Below are positions 55,195-64,000 of a stretch of DNA of 64,000 bases, one piece after another. A program made the translations under genes and the position numbers. How positions within the stretch are numbered: position 1 is the first letter of the stretch; every line of letters begins with the position of its first letter. Source of the stretch: Branchiostoma belcheri (taxonomy: Eukaryota; Chordata; Leptocardii; Amphioxiformes; Branchiostomatidae); assembly GCF_001625305.1 (NCBI RefSeq), contig NW_017803302.1, positions 255,623-319,622 on the forward strand, written 5' to 3'. Under the pieces are notes generated by a model. That model did not search any database. It was not told the origin of the DNA and saw only the letters and a program-made list of their open reading frames with translations.

Positions 55195-55500
55195 GGATTT
55201 CCCTATAGTGCGGAGGCGCGATAGATGGCTCACATATTGAAGTCAGAGCCCCATCAGAAAGTCGAACGGACTTCTACAATTGGAAGGGATGGTACTTCAT
55301 CACCTACTACGCCGAGAGCTTCACCGCCGAGCACAGGGAAGACCGCGACCTGGAATCCGTAACCGTGGACTTGAAGCTGTCCAAGTTGAAGTGCTGGGAG
55401 CAGTGGACAGTATCGCTAACAACACAGAGTCCATCCTCCGGGGCTGGGAGCGAACAGGAATCCGTGCAGCGGTGGACAAGGCCCGGGTGTAAGTTCTTCT
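55195..55500 (+). pseudogene. in-frame chimera: Harbinger-like motif joined to pogo-like C-terminus
   Basis: The plus-strand frame reads CGGAIDGSHIEVRAP, then SESRTDFYNWKGWY, the catalytic-Asp segment of Harbinger/HARBI1 transposases (GAIDG.HI.I.AP). It continues without a break into FITYYAESFTAEHREDRDLE, which is the pogo-like transposase sequence found at 33886-34560. The join lies at about 55292. As in the other copy, the pogo part needs a one-base shift after LKLSK and ends at GTAAGT (55493). It is unlikely to encode an active transposase, as both catalytic triads are incomplete. Confidence 0.7.
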
Positions 55501-56046
55501 TTTTCCAAGCTTTTTTCCTAAGATTTTCCTAAGGACTGCTTATTAGTACCAGTAATTTTTTTAACCTTAAGTAGTAGTACTGTACTTTACATATCTATTT
55601 GTGACATAGTATACCAACAACATAGCACCCCGTTCGCTACGAGAGCTGATTGCGCACCTCCTCCAACAATGAAGTGTGAGAATGTCGGGGGATGGACAGC
55701 AAGTCACCAGAAACCATCGGATCGGTGCTGTCATGGGCACCATCCGTATCATCCCTAACAGAGGCACCATCAACAACACCACTGACAGTGCACATCTCCA
55801 CCATACCATTGATGAGGAAGCAGCTGTCTACATCTACGAAGGTAATTATAGAAGTGATTAGTACTTTATATAGGCATTGCAGGTATATGTACTTCTACTA
55901 TCCATTCTAGTTACTAACTACCAGATGCAAATTCCTTTTTTTATATAACTTGACATTTGTAAAGGGTCAAACATTGAGGTTCGAGCATCATGTAACATGT
56001 AGATGGAAAGAAGTATGTTAAAGGTCTTTCCTTTCTTCAATCCCAA

Positions 56047-56140
56047 GGAGGGGAGGAATATGACACCCAGAAAACATCAGCAGCCAGTGTGTACAGAGAG
56101 AATGGGTTGCACTTTGAGGGCAGACATATCAAAGTGCAAT
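56047..56140 (+). CDS. small exon, unknown
   Basis: Between acceptor (ttcaatcccaag) and donor (CAATG/gtatgt). It reads GEEYDTQKTSAASVYRENGL, then HFEGRHIKVQ. Polar, no domain recognised. Confidence 0.4.
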
Positions 56141-57027
56141 GGTATGTCACAACATTCTCAATCCTAATAATGAAACCTTTTGGTATAATTGTGTGACGCT
56201 TGTTAGTTTACTAGTATATTATGCTATGTTGTTTATTGTGATCTCCTTTGTTTTAATTTAATCATAAAAGTACATTAAAAGTTATTGCCAGTAATGTTAA
56301 CTACAACTATTTAGTTCCTTTATTAAGCAACAATGACTTAATTTTATGGTTGACGTCATCTGAGGTTTCCCAAACTAGTGCATGCAAACAAACAGTTTTC
56401 GTCAAAAATAAAAAGTTTACTACATCACAAAAATACAAGACTGGGTCTGTACAATTGTGTCATTACAACGCAATGTACACGACAAGCTGGCACATGCTGG
56501 CTTCATCCATAATTTATGAATCGTTACTGTACCTATTAATATCTTGAGTCATGGATATTCGAACGCCTGAGTGGCTCCCATGCCCGTAGGCAGGATTTTG
56601 AATGAGGGGGGGGGGGGTTCTTCACAGTGCTTGAAGGATCAGCACAATACGCGTGTGGATATCATCCATAATAATTACTCGGTGTTGTCTACTGCAGATC
56701 CATTGATTACAAAATACTATAACGTATTTTTAAAGGCACCATTTTCACGCCCGAAAACACATATAAACTAAAAATAAAAGAACGTGCGTCATCTACAGCC
56801 CGATAGCAAAACGTATACCGAGTCTCAAAAGAATCCGTCCACCCAAACGCGAGAAACATCTATGAACATGAAAATCTAAATCTCTCACAAAACCCTTCCG
56901 CGGAAGGATGTCTCCTTCCCCGGAGGGAATAAACGATTCCACCAGAGTAACCATCAAGTCCTGTACAAATCAAAGAAATGCATTTTGTAATGGCTATTTC
57001 ATCATCACCATGTTACTATTTGCATTT

Positions 57028-57184
57028 ATTCAGGTCATGGAGTATGAGAACTGAGATCGTCCTGGATTTAGCTAAAGCCCCGTCTCACCTTAACCATGCC
57101 CTGCTGATTCCGGTGCTGAGGAGGTTAGAGGAGAAAGCCAGGGCGGCCGGTCATCCGGATTACCCAATGATTACTCTCCACTAG
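57028..57184 (+). CDS. terminal exon, unknown, helical
   Basis: Following an acceptor-like ttgcatttattcag, the frame reads RTEIVLDLAKAPSHLNHALL, then IPVLRRLEEKARAAGHPDYP and a stop. The charged helix ending in a G/HPDY motif is seen in several uncharacterised transposon proteins, but I cannot name it. Confidence 0.35.
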
Positions 57185-57257
57185 TATGTTGGGGGAGATG
57201 GTGCTTAAGGCTATAGGTTCTGATGTTGATGACAGGATAGGATCAAAATTTGCTAAA

Positions 57258-57483
57258 TTAAAGTCGTTAAACAATCGGGCGCGGGATATCACACTCAGCC
57301 AGTGTGGCCGCCACCTCCCCCTCCGCCCCAATGGTTTCCTCTGGCCCGGGCGGGGTTCTCTACTGTGTTTAGAGGTGAATGTTACACGTGTCATGCACAT
57401 GGGCACTCGCAGAAGTACTGCCCATACCGTAGAGGGGCATCCCGGGGCAGGAGAGGGGGGAGAAGGCCAAGAAACTGAATATT
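57258..57483 (+). CDS. Gag-like CCHC zinc-knuckle exon
   Basis: In one frame the sequence gives QPVWPPPPPPPQWFPLARAG, then ECYTCHAHGHSQKYC and an Arg/Gly-rich tail ending RGRRGGRRPRN and a stop. CYTCHAHGHSQKYC is a perfect C-x2-C-x4-H-x4-C knuckle. The order proline-rich, zinc knuckle and basic tail resembles the nucleocapsid end of retroelement Gag proteins and some host RNA-binding proteins. A different frame is open just upstream (DVDDRIGSKFAKLKSLNNRA), so a splice site (cactcag) or frameshift lies near 57296. Confidence 0.5.
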
Positions 57484-57994
57484 AGTAACTAAATTGGTCA
57501 TGTATTATTGAACAAAACGTGCTCTTATATGGTTTTTGTCGTGACATAGGAAATTAATACGCAAGATTTGACATTAGTAAAGAATAGTGTCCTGTTATTG
57601 TTCTTGAATAGACAATGTTGTTCATGTTTACCTATCTTGTTCCATATAAATTAGAGATACCTTAATCTATGTAATGTGATAATCATTACATATCATATTA
57701 ACACTTTGGAGGGCGATATTTTCAACTGTATGGTTTGATAATAACCAATGTCATAAAATTTTCATAACCTCTAAGGATGCAAAATATAGAAATACACATT
57801 GTTACATGGCGCTATACAGTATTATCATTACAGATGAACTGGATGACATGGAAAATAATAATGACTCCAGCAGTACGGACCTCAACTCCAACCCAAGCAC
57901 ACTGTTGACAAATGTTGCTTTTATATTTATGTCACGTCAGAACTTTATTGTTGTACTCGTACACCACATGTTTTTTAAAGTAAGACACTCCTTT

Positions 57995-58144
57995 TAATGT
58001 ACCATTAATTATTTTATAATGTATATAATGTATTTTAAGATGTATAATGTTTTTAAACGAATGTTACAATTGGCGATATTCAGCCTGGTGCTGCGAAGTC
58101 GGTTGAGAATAAACCATTTGATTGATTGATTGATTGATTGATTG
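57995..58144 (+). mobile_element. CR1/L2-type LINE 3' tail with (GATT)n
   Basis: The segment ending gagaataaaccatttgattg, followed by eight GATT-type units (58110-58144), is the standard 3' end of CR1/L2-like LINEs, which terminate in short tandem repeats instead of poly(A). No coding part remains. Confidence 0.55.
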
Positions 58145-58406
58145 AACTCACCTGGACTCATATATTCCTATCTTAATTTCTTTTTGCGATCAAAACAGGT
58201 TCATGTACATGTACCAATAGATGTTCATATACAAATGTAGTTTCATATACGCAAAAACATATTCAGATTTTATATGTATGATAATATCAGTTTTCATCGT
58301 TATGTTTCTATATTGCTTGACATTCTTGAAAGTGGTTAACATGCTGTTAATCAGATTTTTCACAGTTTATCAACTTTTTTTCATACTTTATTTCCCCACC
58401 CGAGGT

Positions 58407-58426
58407 NNNNNNNNNNNNNNNNNNNN
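58407..58426. other. assembly gap (20 N)
   Basis: A run of 20 N. True gap size unknown. It separates the LINE tail from the CHHC exon. Confidence 0.99.
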
Positions 58427-58493
58427 AAATAATCAGGTATATTTATTCAATTACTTAAGTACATATTTTATTTATATATATTTCTTTTAACAG

Positions 58494-58657
58494 TCTTAGC
58501 CCAGGCACACAACACAAACGTGAGAGAGTACAAAGATGACACAAGAAAGATCGTGAAGTTCATCTCTGCTCCAGGTCAGCTCGTCCACTGTCCATTCAAC
58601 CCCGCACACGTTGTCAAATGCTGCAAGGTGGAGGACCACTTCAGAAAATGCAGCAAG
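58494..58657 (+). CDS. CHHC (U11-48K/GTSF1-type) zinc-finger exon
   Basis: Exon between acceptor (tttcttttaacag) and donor (AAG/gttagt), 164 nt. It encodes LAQAHNTNVREYKDDTRKIV, then LVHCPFNPAHVVKCCKVEDH and FRKCSK. CPFNPAH...H...C has the exact spacing C-x5-H-x9-H-x3-C of the CHHC finger found in U11-48K, TRM13 and gametocyte-specific factor 1 proteins, which binds RNA. Whether this is a host gene (for example GTSF1-like, a piRNA-pathway factor) or a finger captured by a transposon cannot be decided here. A possible upstream exon with DELDDMENNNDSSS lies near 57832. Confidence 0.65.
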
Positions 58658-59104
58658 GTTAGTGGAAATATCGTAGGGCTTGAAGCGTGAAATCATAATT
58701 AGAGTTGTCGTTTGACTGTGAACCTAGCCTGGTATCCAGCCTTGTTAGCATTAGTCCGCTACCCAAGATCCGCTCTTGGCGGCAATTTGGTTGGCAATTT
58801 GACTTTCTTTTAAAACTTACATATCGATATAGTACTTTTGTAAAAGAAATAATGACTGTTTTCAAATTAAAATCATGCTAACAAGTAACAACGCATTCTC
58901 CCACCAGGAAACTGACGTGGCACGATAACAACATTCCTGAGAGAGAGAGGTGTGGATCAAGATTTTAGGGGATCATGGTGGTGGCCGTTTCAAGATGCAT
59001 TTCAGCCCCTAAATAATAAGGCAAGGTAAAACGCGTACGGAGCTGTCCCCTGGTGCACGAGATTGACAAAAGGGTGGCCGCTGGTCTAAAACCACTTAAG
59101 AAGA

Positions 59105-59560
59105 CCAAAATCATGGCAATGTGTGAGACCAGATGGGTGGAGAAGCACACCTGATCCATAAACCACTGGTGGAGTGCCAGGAAGAAATCACACGAGACGC
59201 GTTAACAAGCCTGCATTCCTGTGTGCCTTCCAGCTCGCCTTGTCCCGCATTCACCAAGCCCCTCAGTGTTGTATTGCAAGGTAGCACGATGGATGTCATC
59301 ACGACGTATGAGAAAGTGGACCTTGTCCTGAATGAGATGCGGGCCATCAGACAGAAGGCTGAAGAGGAATTTGCACGTATGTCTCGTGCAGCCACTGAGA
59401 TGGCGAAGAGGGTTGGCAACAACATGGAGACACCGCGGCGATGTAACCGGCAAACACAGCGGAGTAATGTTGAAGCCGACTCGCCTTAAGTCTACTTCTC
59501 AAGGTCGATGTTTGTTCCATTTCTGGACAGTATGTTGGAGCAGCTTGGTTTTAATGTAAG
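59105..59560 (+). pseudogene. hAT (THAP12/P52rIPK-like) transposase remnant
   Basis: Begins with CETRWVEKHT at about 59123, the RW motif of the hAT core. After a frame change it continues LVECQEEITRDALTSLHSC, VITTYEKVDLVLNEMRAIRQ, KAEEEFARMSRAATEMAKRV and PRRCNRQTQRSN, an excellent match to the hAT family that includes THAP12. An in-frame TAA at about 59487 separates the end (VYFSRSMFVPFLDSMLEQLG) and a donor AAT/gtaaga. The large insertion after RW is shortened. Inactive. Confidence 0.7.
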
Positions 59561-59608
59561 AATCCAGACACAATGTTCTAAAAGATTGAGAATATTTATT
59601 GTTTAGTG

Positions 59609-59800
59609 CTTATCGGACCATCTCAGAAGCAATCGTTAAGCAAATTAAATTCAAGGACTTGGGCAGTAAGGTCAGCACGATATGTGACGTTTTCACGAGC
59701 GAGGAGATGGCTGACAACTCCACGTACGGGCTAGATGGGAAACTGGGAATCCTGGACCAATACAAAGTGGAGGCGATCAGAGGCAATTTAAGTGCCTTCT
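59609..59800 (+). CDS. BEN-domain-like exon
   Basis: Follows an acceptor (tttattgtttag). Reads YRTISEAIVKQIKFKDLGSK, then VSTICDVFTSEEMADNSTYG and LDQYKVEAIRGNLSAF. The FTSEE(M/L)A.......G......LD..K...I pattern is that of the C-terminal half of a BEN domain, a DNA/chromatin-binding fold. The match is moderate and the exon end is not certain. Confidence 0.4.
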
Positions 59801-59971
59801 TAAAAGCTGAAATGCATTTGTTTTTTTTTCCCTCCAATTTCAAACATTTTCTCCCTCAGCCTGGGTATGTTTTCAGTAACAGTTGCATATGTTTGTGCTT
59901 TTGCAGATGATCAATATCATAGTAACTATGAATTCGAATCATTGATGGAGCTTTTCGAAAGCTGTTATGTG

Positions 59972-60217
59972 TGTCGGAGTCGGCAGGTGAGGTAGACTCA
60001 GACTCGGCAGCCCTGGGGAGTATGTCGGAGTCGGCAGGTGAGGTAGACTCAGACTCGGCAGCCCTGGGGAGTGTGTCGGAGTCGGCAGGTGAGGTAGACT
60101 CAGACTCGGCAGCCCTGGGGAGTGTGTCGGAGTCGGCAGGTGAGGTAGACTCAGACTCGGCAGCCCTGGGGAGTGTGTCGGAGTCGGCAGGTGAGGTAGA
60201 CGCGGACTCGGACTTCC
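59972..60217 (+). repeat. 51-bp minisatellite, open in both directions
   Basis: Nearly five tandem units of 51 bp, each encoding SESAGEVDSDSAALGSV on the plus strand and a Pro/Ser/Thr/His-rich unit (LPHLPTPTHSPGLPSLS) on the minus strand. Units differ by one to three bases. The plus-strand frame starts at 59971 and ends DADSDFHP and stop. An acidic Ser-rich repeat is plausible protein, but coding status is unproven. Confidence 0.8.
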
Positions 60218-60635
60218 ATCCATAATGGTCGTATGGATGGAATACAGTGTTTTACGTCGGTGAAGGGTATACCGGTAATATTGATACGCCGAAATACTCA
60301 AGTAACAGTGGATATGATTTTGGAAACGGTCAGTTTCAGATAGTAGCCACTCAACCTTTCCTTAGTGATTTTGAGTGCATTTTTGGCAAATACAGTGTTT
60401 ACTCTCATGCTTGTTATTCTCCTCATTATTTGGTGAAAAGAATGAAACTTTGTATTTCTCAGGCCAAATGATCTGATCTTTGGTATGGAGTTTAAGCATC
60501 ACGGGGTACATTTATAATGCTTATTTCTTTTGTAACGTACGGATTTTTTATAGCTCATCTCATTGTATTTTCACCTTGAAACCAAACTAAAGGGTTCTTC
60601 TGAACCGAAATGATCTTCCTTTCCCTGGGCCAGGT

Positions 60636-60851
60636 TTGCAATATGATAGTGAATTTTTCATTTGCTATGACTTAAAAACGTCAGGACTGACTGTGAGTGA
60701 CTCACCCTATATCGTGTTGGCTTTATCGATGCTGCATCAAGAAGTTATCACCGAAGCACCAAAGTTTTTGATGTTCCCCAGGATCACTCACTCACAGAAT
60801 CTAGAGGAACAGTCACATGATTGGAAGTACTTTCTGTCGGATATAGTCTGA
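60636..60851 (+). pseudogene. possible DEDDh-exonuclease-like fragment
   Basis: The frame contains FFICYDLKTSGLTVSDSP, which resembles the Exo I motif of DnaQ-type 3'-5' exonucleases ((F/Y)D(L/I)ETTGL), here with Lys in place of the catalytic Glu. No Exo II or Exo III motif follows before the stop at 60851. This is a weak resemblance and could be chance. Confidence 0.2.
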
Positions 60852-61074
60852 TACATACAATAATGAGAATTTAAGTTCTTAGTTCTACATGACATCTGAC
60901 ATCTAAATGACATCTCAAAAGTAATTGCTTCGTGATTTCAGTGCAGTGCAACCTCCAAAATATTATTTAATGCATTAAAGGAAAGGTTTTGATGTTAAGA
61001 AAATACAATGATCCTAAATAGGCTAAATTGAATGTGAATGTTATAATACAACTGTGACATTATTGCTGTTGCAG

Positions 61075-61269
61075 TTGCTGGATATGTCTGGCAGGGGCGA
61101 GAAGGAGGCCTTCTGGACTTCTGTTGTGGAGAAGATCGGTCCCCAGTATGCTACAATGCAGCAGCATGCAGGGGTGCCAGGGACAAGTAGTGGACATCAG
61201 GCCAGGGGGTCTCCCAGCGACTGGCTGAAAGATGTCTTTGCAGTCCTTCAAACCACTGATCAGTTGGAC
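61075..61269 (+). CDS. exon of unknown gene, 65 codons
   Basis: Exactly 65 codons, phase 0, between acceptor (tattgctgttgcag) and consensus donor GAC/gtaagt. It reads LLDMSGRGEKEAFWTSVVEK, then IGPQYATMQQHAGVPGTSSG and WLKDVFAVLQTTDQLD. No known motif. A good exon by its borders. Confidence 0.5.
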
Positions 61270-61645
61270 GTAAGTAATATGAAGGTCATATTATTCCCAT
61301 TAGCCAAGGAAAATTGTGTATTTCTGTGGTTTTCATTATATGCAGTTAATATTTAGAGAAAAAAATATATTAGAGCTGATAGAGATGAAGTTACTTACAG
61401 AAAGCAATATGCTATACTTGATTGTATGCAACAGGTACTCAAGATGGTGAACCCAAGCGTTCGGCCACGTGGCACGTGACTGCGAGGAGGCAGTGGCCTT
61501 CCACGTAGACAGCCTGCAGCGGTTCTTGTAGGCAGCCTGCCCCAGTGCAGCAACAGGTGTGCTGACGGCCATCAAGAAACATGGCGGATGCAGGAGCATC
61601 AAAACGATCTTTGCAAATGACAAACATGAATCCGGTAGCTGGGTA

Positions 61646-61864
61646 GCCTGGGTACAACAACTTCCACCAACAGGAAACACATCAACTATCACATCATTAA
61701 ATCCAACCGCTTCAACAACTTGTTCCCCGGTGCAGCCACAATATTTCACCATCACAAAGACATCCAACAGTTCTTCAGCAGTGGGGTCCTTACAAAAGAC
61801 AACAAACGGCTGAGATCTTCGTGTAAATGTCAGTGTGGACAGCAGGGCAGCTCCGGAGCTTGAG
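61646..61864 (+). CDS. exon of transposon-linked family (KSNRFNNLFPGAA)
   Basis: The frame reads TNRKHINYHIIKSNRFNNLF, then PGAATIFHHHKDIQQFFSSG and VLTKDNKRLRSS. The (K)(G/S)NRFN.LF.(G/D)A......H....... ....N..L.(R) pattern is widespread in uncharacterised, probably transposon-encoded proteins of amphioxus and cnidarians. Cys residues follow (CKCQCG). The 5' boundary is unclear. Confidence 0.45.
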
Positions 61865-62019
61865 ACAACAACTGGGGTAGACTGAGACTTGAGGCTAGCT
61901 TGGTGTTACTGACACCTTAGACTCCCGTTAAAACAATCTAAACAGAGCAGATCCATCTTTCTGGGGTCAGGAAGCTAGTTTACCAAAGGTTAACAAAAGT
62001 AGTAAATGGACATGTACAG

Positions 62020-62202
62020 CAGCGAAAGGGGAACGGTTTATATGCGGATTACATAGAAGGCTGTGTAGTGGACACGGACACAAAGAAGGATGTGAAGCAA
62101 TGTGGTGCCTGTGAACTAGAATTACCCAAGACCAAGCGGTTGTGCCACAATAATGAATGCCTGGCAAACCTTAAGCATGCCGGGGAAGCAGCCACTGGAT
62201 AA
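62020..62202 (+). CDS. Cys-rich exon, same region
   Basis: Reads GNGLYADYIEGCVVDTDTKK, then QCGACELELPKTKRLCHNNE and CLANLKHAGEAATG, then stop. C-x2-C and C-x4-C pairs could form a zinc-binding unit. Family not recognised. Confidence 0.35.
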   Translation, partial: QRKGNGLYADYIEGCVVDTDTKKDVKQCGACELELPKTKRLCHNNECLANLKHAGEAATG

Positions 62203-62217
62203 GACATTTTTGAAACG

Positions 62218-62628
62218 ATGATCTTGTCACCAGTAAGAAAGTACACTTACAGGCCCAAGGAGACGGAAGTAGTATTCAGTGTGGACAGTAAGCAAACGTC
62301 CATAAAGAAAGACCAAATTGTCATCACCTCCAAACAGCACACTGACATCCCATCAATCCACATTGACACTCCACCTCCCATCACGATGTGGAGACTGTGC
62401 AATACAAGAAGAGTCGAGGACGTGGGGAGAAGAGAACAGGGTTCTGAACAGACTGGAACTGCTGCGCGACATCCTCACCCCGTGACTAGAGCCTGGGCCA
62501 AGGCGAAATGGAGGCAGACCGTTGTGGAATTCAAACGTAAGTTTTTCTTTTCACCCAATCCCCATTCATCAGACAATAACGACAGCCAAAGCTGGGGATT
62601 TTCTAACACAAGAAAGTTAGCCAGATGA
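62218..62628 (+). CDS. open frame, unknown, 136 codons
   Basis: ATG-initiated frame beginning MILSPVRKYTYRPKETEVVF and including TMWRLCNTRRVEDVGRREQG. A donor-like AAACG/gtaagt near 62536 would end the exon. No domain recognised. Confidence 0.3.
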   Translation: MILSPVRKYTYRPKETEVVFSVDSKQTSIKKDQIVITSKQHTDIPSIHIDTPPPITMWRLCNTRRVEDVGRREQGSEQTGTAARHPHPVTRAWAKAKWRQTVVEFKRKFFFSPNPHSSDNNDSQSWGFSNTRKLAR

Positions 62629-63670
62629 AAAAAAAAACATTTTAAAGGCTACATTGCCGCTACAACAACAAAAGTGATTGGCGTAGCAGATAATGACTAA
62701 TTAAACCAGATCTATTATAAGTCCTATGGTTGCTCCGTCAGGTAATTTCAAGGTACAATTGTCTAGCCCTCATAACGCCAAATTTGTGTTTCTTCTTCAC
62801 AGGCTGCCATGAGGAGGGCTTGGTGATGTTTTGCCTGAAACTGCCCAACTTGGAGAACTTGCAGCAGGAGAACAACTGATTTAAGAGATTGTCATTGTCG
62901 TTGTGTTCATGTAGTTATAGATTGTCATTTTCATAAACATATAGATACTTTAAATTTATTCTAAATAAAGTTGATGTTGAAGCACATTAAAGAACAAAGC
63001 CTGCTACTACACGTCACCAGTAGCTCAACAGAAAGACCAAAATAGTACACTTCAATGTTGGCCCAAGGGGGGGGGTGGAAAGGTAATAATATAGTTTTGA
63101 CTGGAACAGCTGCAGCTACAAATCAACAGGAAAATGTAGATCTGTAACATCAACAGTCACCACAAGAAGATCCTCAGCCTGCTCCATACACATACACCTT
63201 ACACAAGCAGCGCGAGATTAATGCATGGAAAGATGTGACAGAACCCATTTTTCGTACATCCCTGAAGCTGTCTAGATCTGCACCTCTGTCCAATACGTGT
63301 TCCATATGTAGCAAGAGCACAATGTCAAACCTGAAAAATGCTAACTAAAGAGGGACTGAGAGGTATTGAATTTGAAAATTTTGTTCTTGACAATAACTGC
63401 TATTCAGAAAATGTTTTTACTATGTAAGACATTTATCAGCAGATTTTCGGTGCATCTTTTAAGGCATGATGCACCGACAGTAAGAAGTGTTAGGGAAGCC
63501 CTGGCGGCGGTCCTGGTACATGTACCCACTCACGAGAGTACCCACTCACGTTCCAGGCACCGAGCAACACGCACCGAGCAACACGCAGAACCAACAAGGA
63601 AGGTGTGACATTGATACAACTTCACTTAGAAACACAAATTGACTTTTTTTTTACATTCTCACACAATTTA

Positions 63671-63759
63671 GGGTGAAGATGCCATTCAAATGGCAAAAAA
63701 GGCTGCTGTTCATCAGATAAACCAGGAAATAGAAAGGCTCAGCCGCCATGGTGTGATTG
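63671..63759 (+). CDS. small helical exon, unknown
   Basis: Between acceptor (ttctcacacaatttag) and donor (ATT/gtgagt). It reads EDAIQMAKKAAVHQINQEIE, then RLSRHGVI, an amphipathic helix. It probably belongs to a gene running off the right edge. Confidence 0.4.
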
Positions 63760-64000
63760 TGAGTTTTCATGTATTCACATTGTGCGTGCTTAAAATAATT
63801 TGGAGTAGGGTCTGCAACTCTGCATACATGTACACATGTACAAGTTCGCCTCAGAAGAAAATGTCCAAGTGACTTTGAAACAGAACTGTCACCAAACAGC
63901 ACTCAACACAGTAGACCACTCAGGAAGCTGTGTGTATGGGCAAGGGACTTTGTAGATTGCACAATGAAGTCAGACATTTTGAATGTGAAACAAGACAGCA

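Noticed and set aside
60636-60851. Confident DnaQ-type exonuclease
   Set aside because: Only one motif, with the catalytic Glu replaced; listed at low confidence only.
1-64000. CRISPR array, bacterial operon or phage region
   Set aside because: No regularly spaced short repeats of the right size, no ribosome-binding-site-led gene clusters; intron-containing eukaryotic DNA throughout.

Overview
This is nuclear DNA from an animal, most likely an invertebrate deuterostome such as amphioxus (Branchiostoma). That is an inference. It rests on short exons with GT-AG introns, AATAAA signals, an angiopoietin/fibrinogen-like gene, moderate GC content with abundant acatgta-type sequence, and an unusually varied population of transposable elements. 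A run of 20 N at 58407-58426 shows a scaffold gap. There is no bacterial-type gene organisation and no CRISPR array, and I recognised no rRNA or tRNA gene.

The only host gene I can assemble from start to stop is on the minus strand at 45284-52850. It has five exons with consistent phases and encodes a 403-residue secreted protein: signal peptide, coiled coil, then a fibrinogen-related domain. Its first intron holds an L1/Tx1-type LINE (47584-51871) flanked by a 218-bp direct repeat that differs at one base. If this is the target-site duplication, it is exceptionally long.

Most of the rest is mobile DNA at different stages of decay. Left part (0-24 kb): a piggyBac-type MITE with TTAA ends and GC palindromes (3005-3954), a hAT element (6173-7095), an 858-bp MITE family (three copies in the window), exons of SAP-domain, integrase-like and GYIHDV/SWIM-type genes on the minus strand, a piggyBac transposase remnant, a Harbinger-like remnant, and two decayed copies of an unnamed transposon-linked gene. 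Centre (24-31 kb): a complete 5,649-bp pogo-type transposon (25304-30952) with 24-bp inverted ends, TA duplication and an open transposase frame of 624 codons, inserted in a CR1-like LINE. It carries two further small genes that I do not recognise, and it is the best candidate here for something undescribed. Right-centre (33-44 kb): a second pogo-like fragment, a minus-strand gene with a Lys/Glu/Ala repeat tail, and an L1/Tx1 LINE with a Penelope-like GIY-YIG fragment inside it. Right part (53-64 kb): a TIR-bounded element with a RecQ-type helicase fragment, an in-frame Harbinger/pogo chimera, then plus-strand exons with a CCHC zinc knuckle, a CHHC (GTSF1-type) finger, a hAT transposase remnant, a BEN-like segment and a 51-bp coding minisatellite.

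Exon boundaries were read by eye from splice consensus and frame. Exons listed separately have not been shown to belong to one transcript unless phase agreement is stated.
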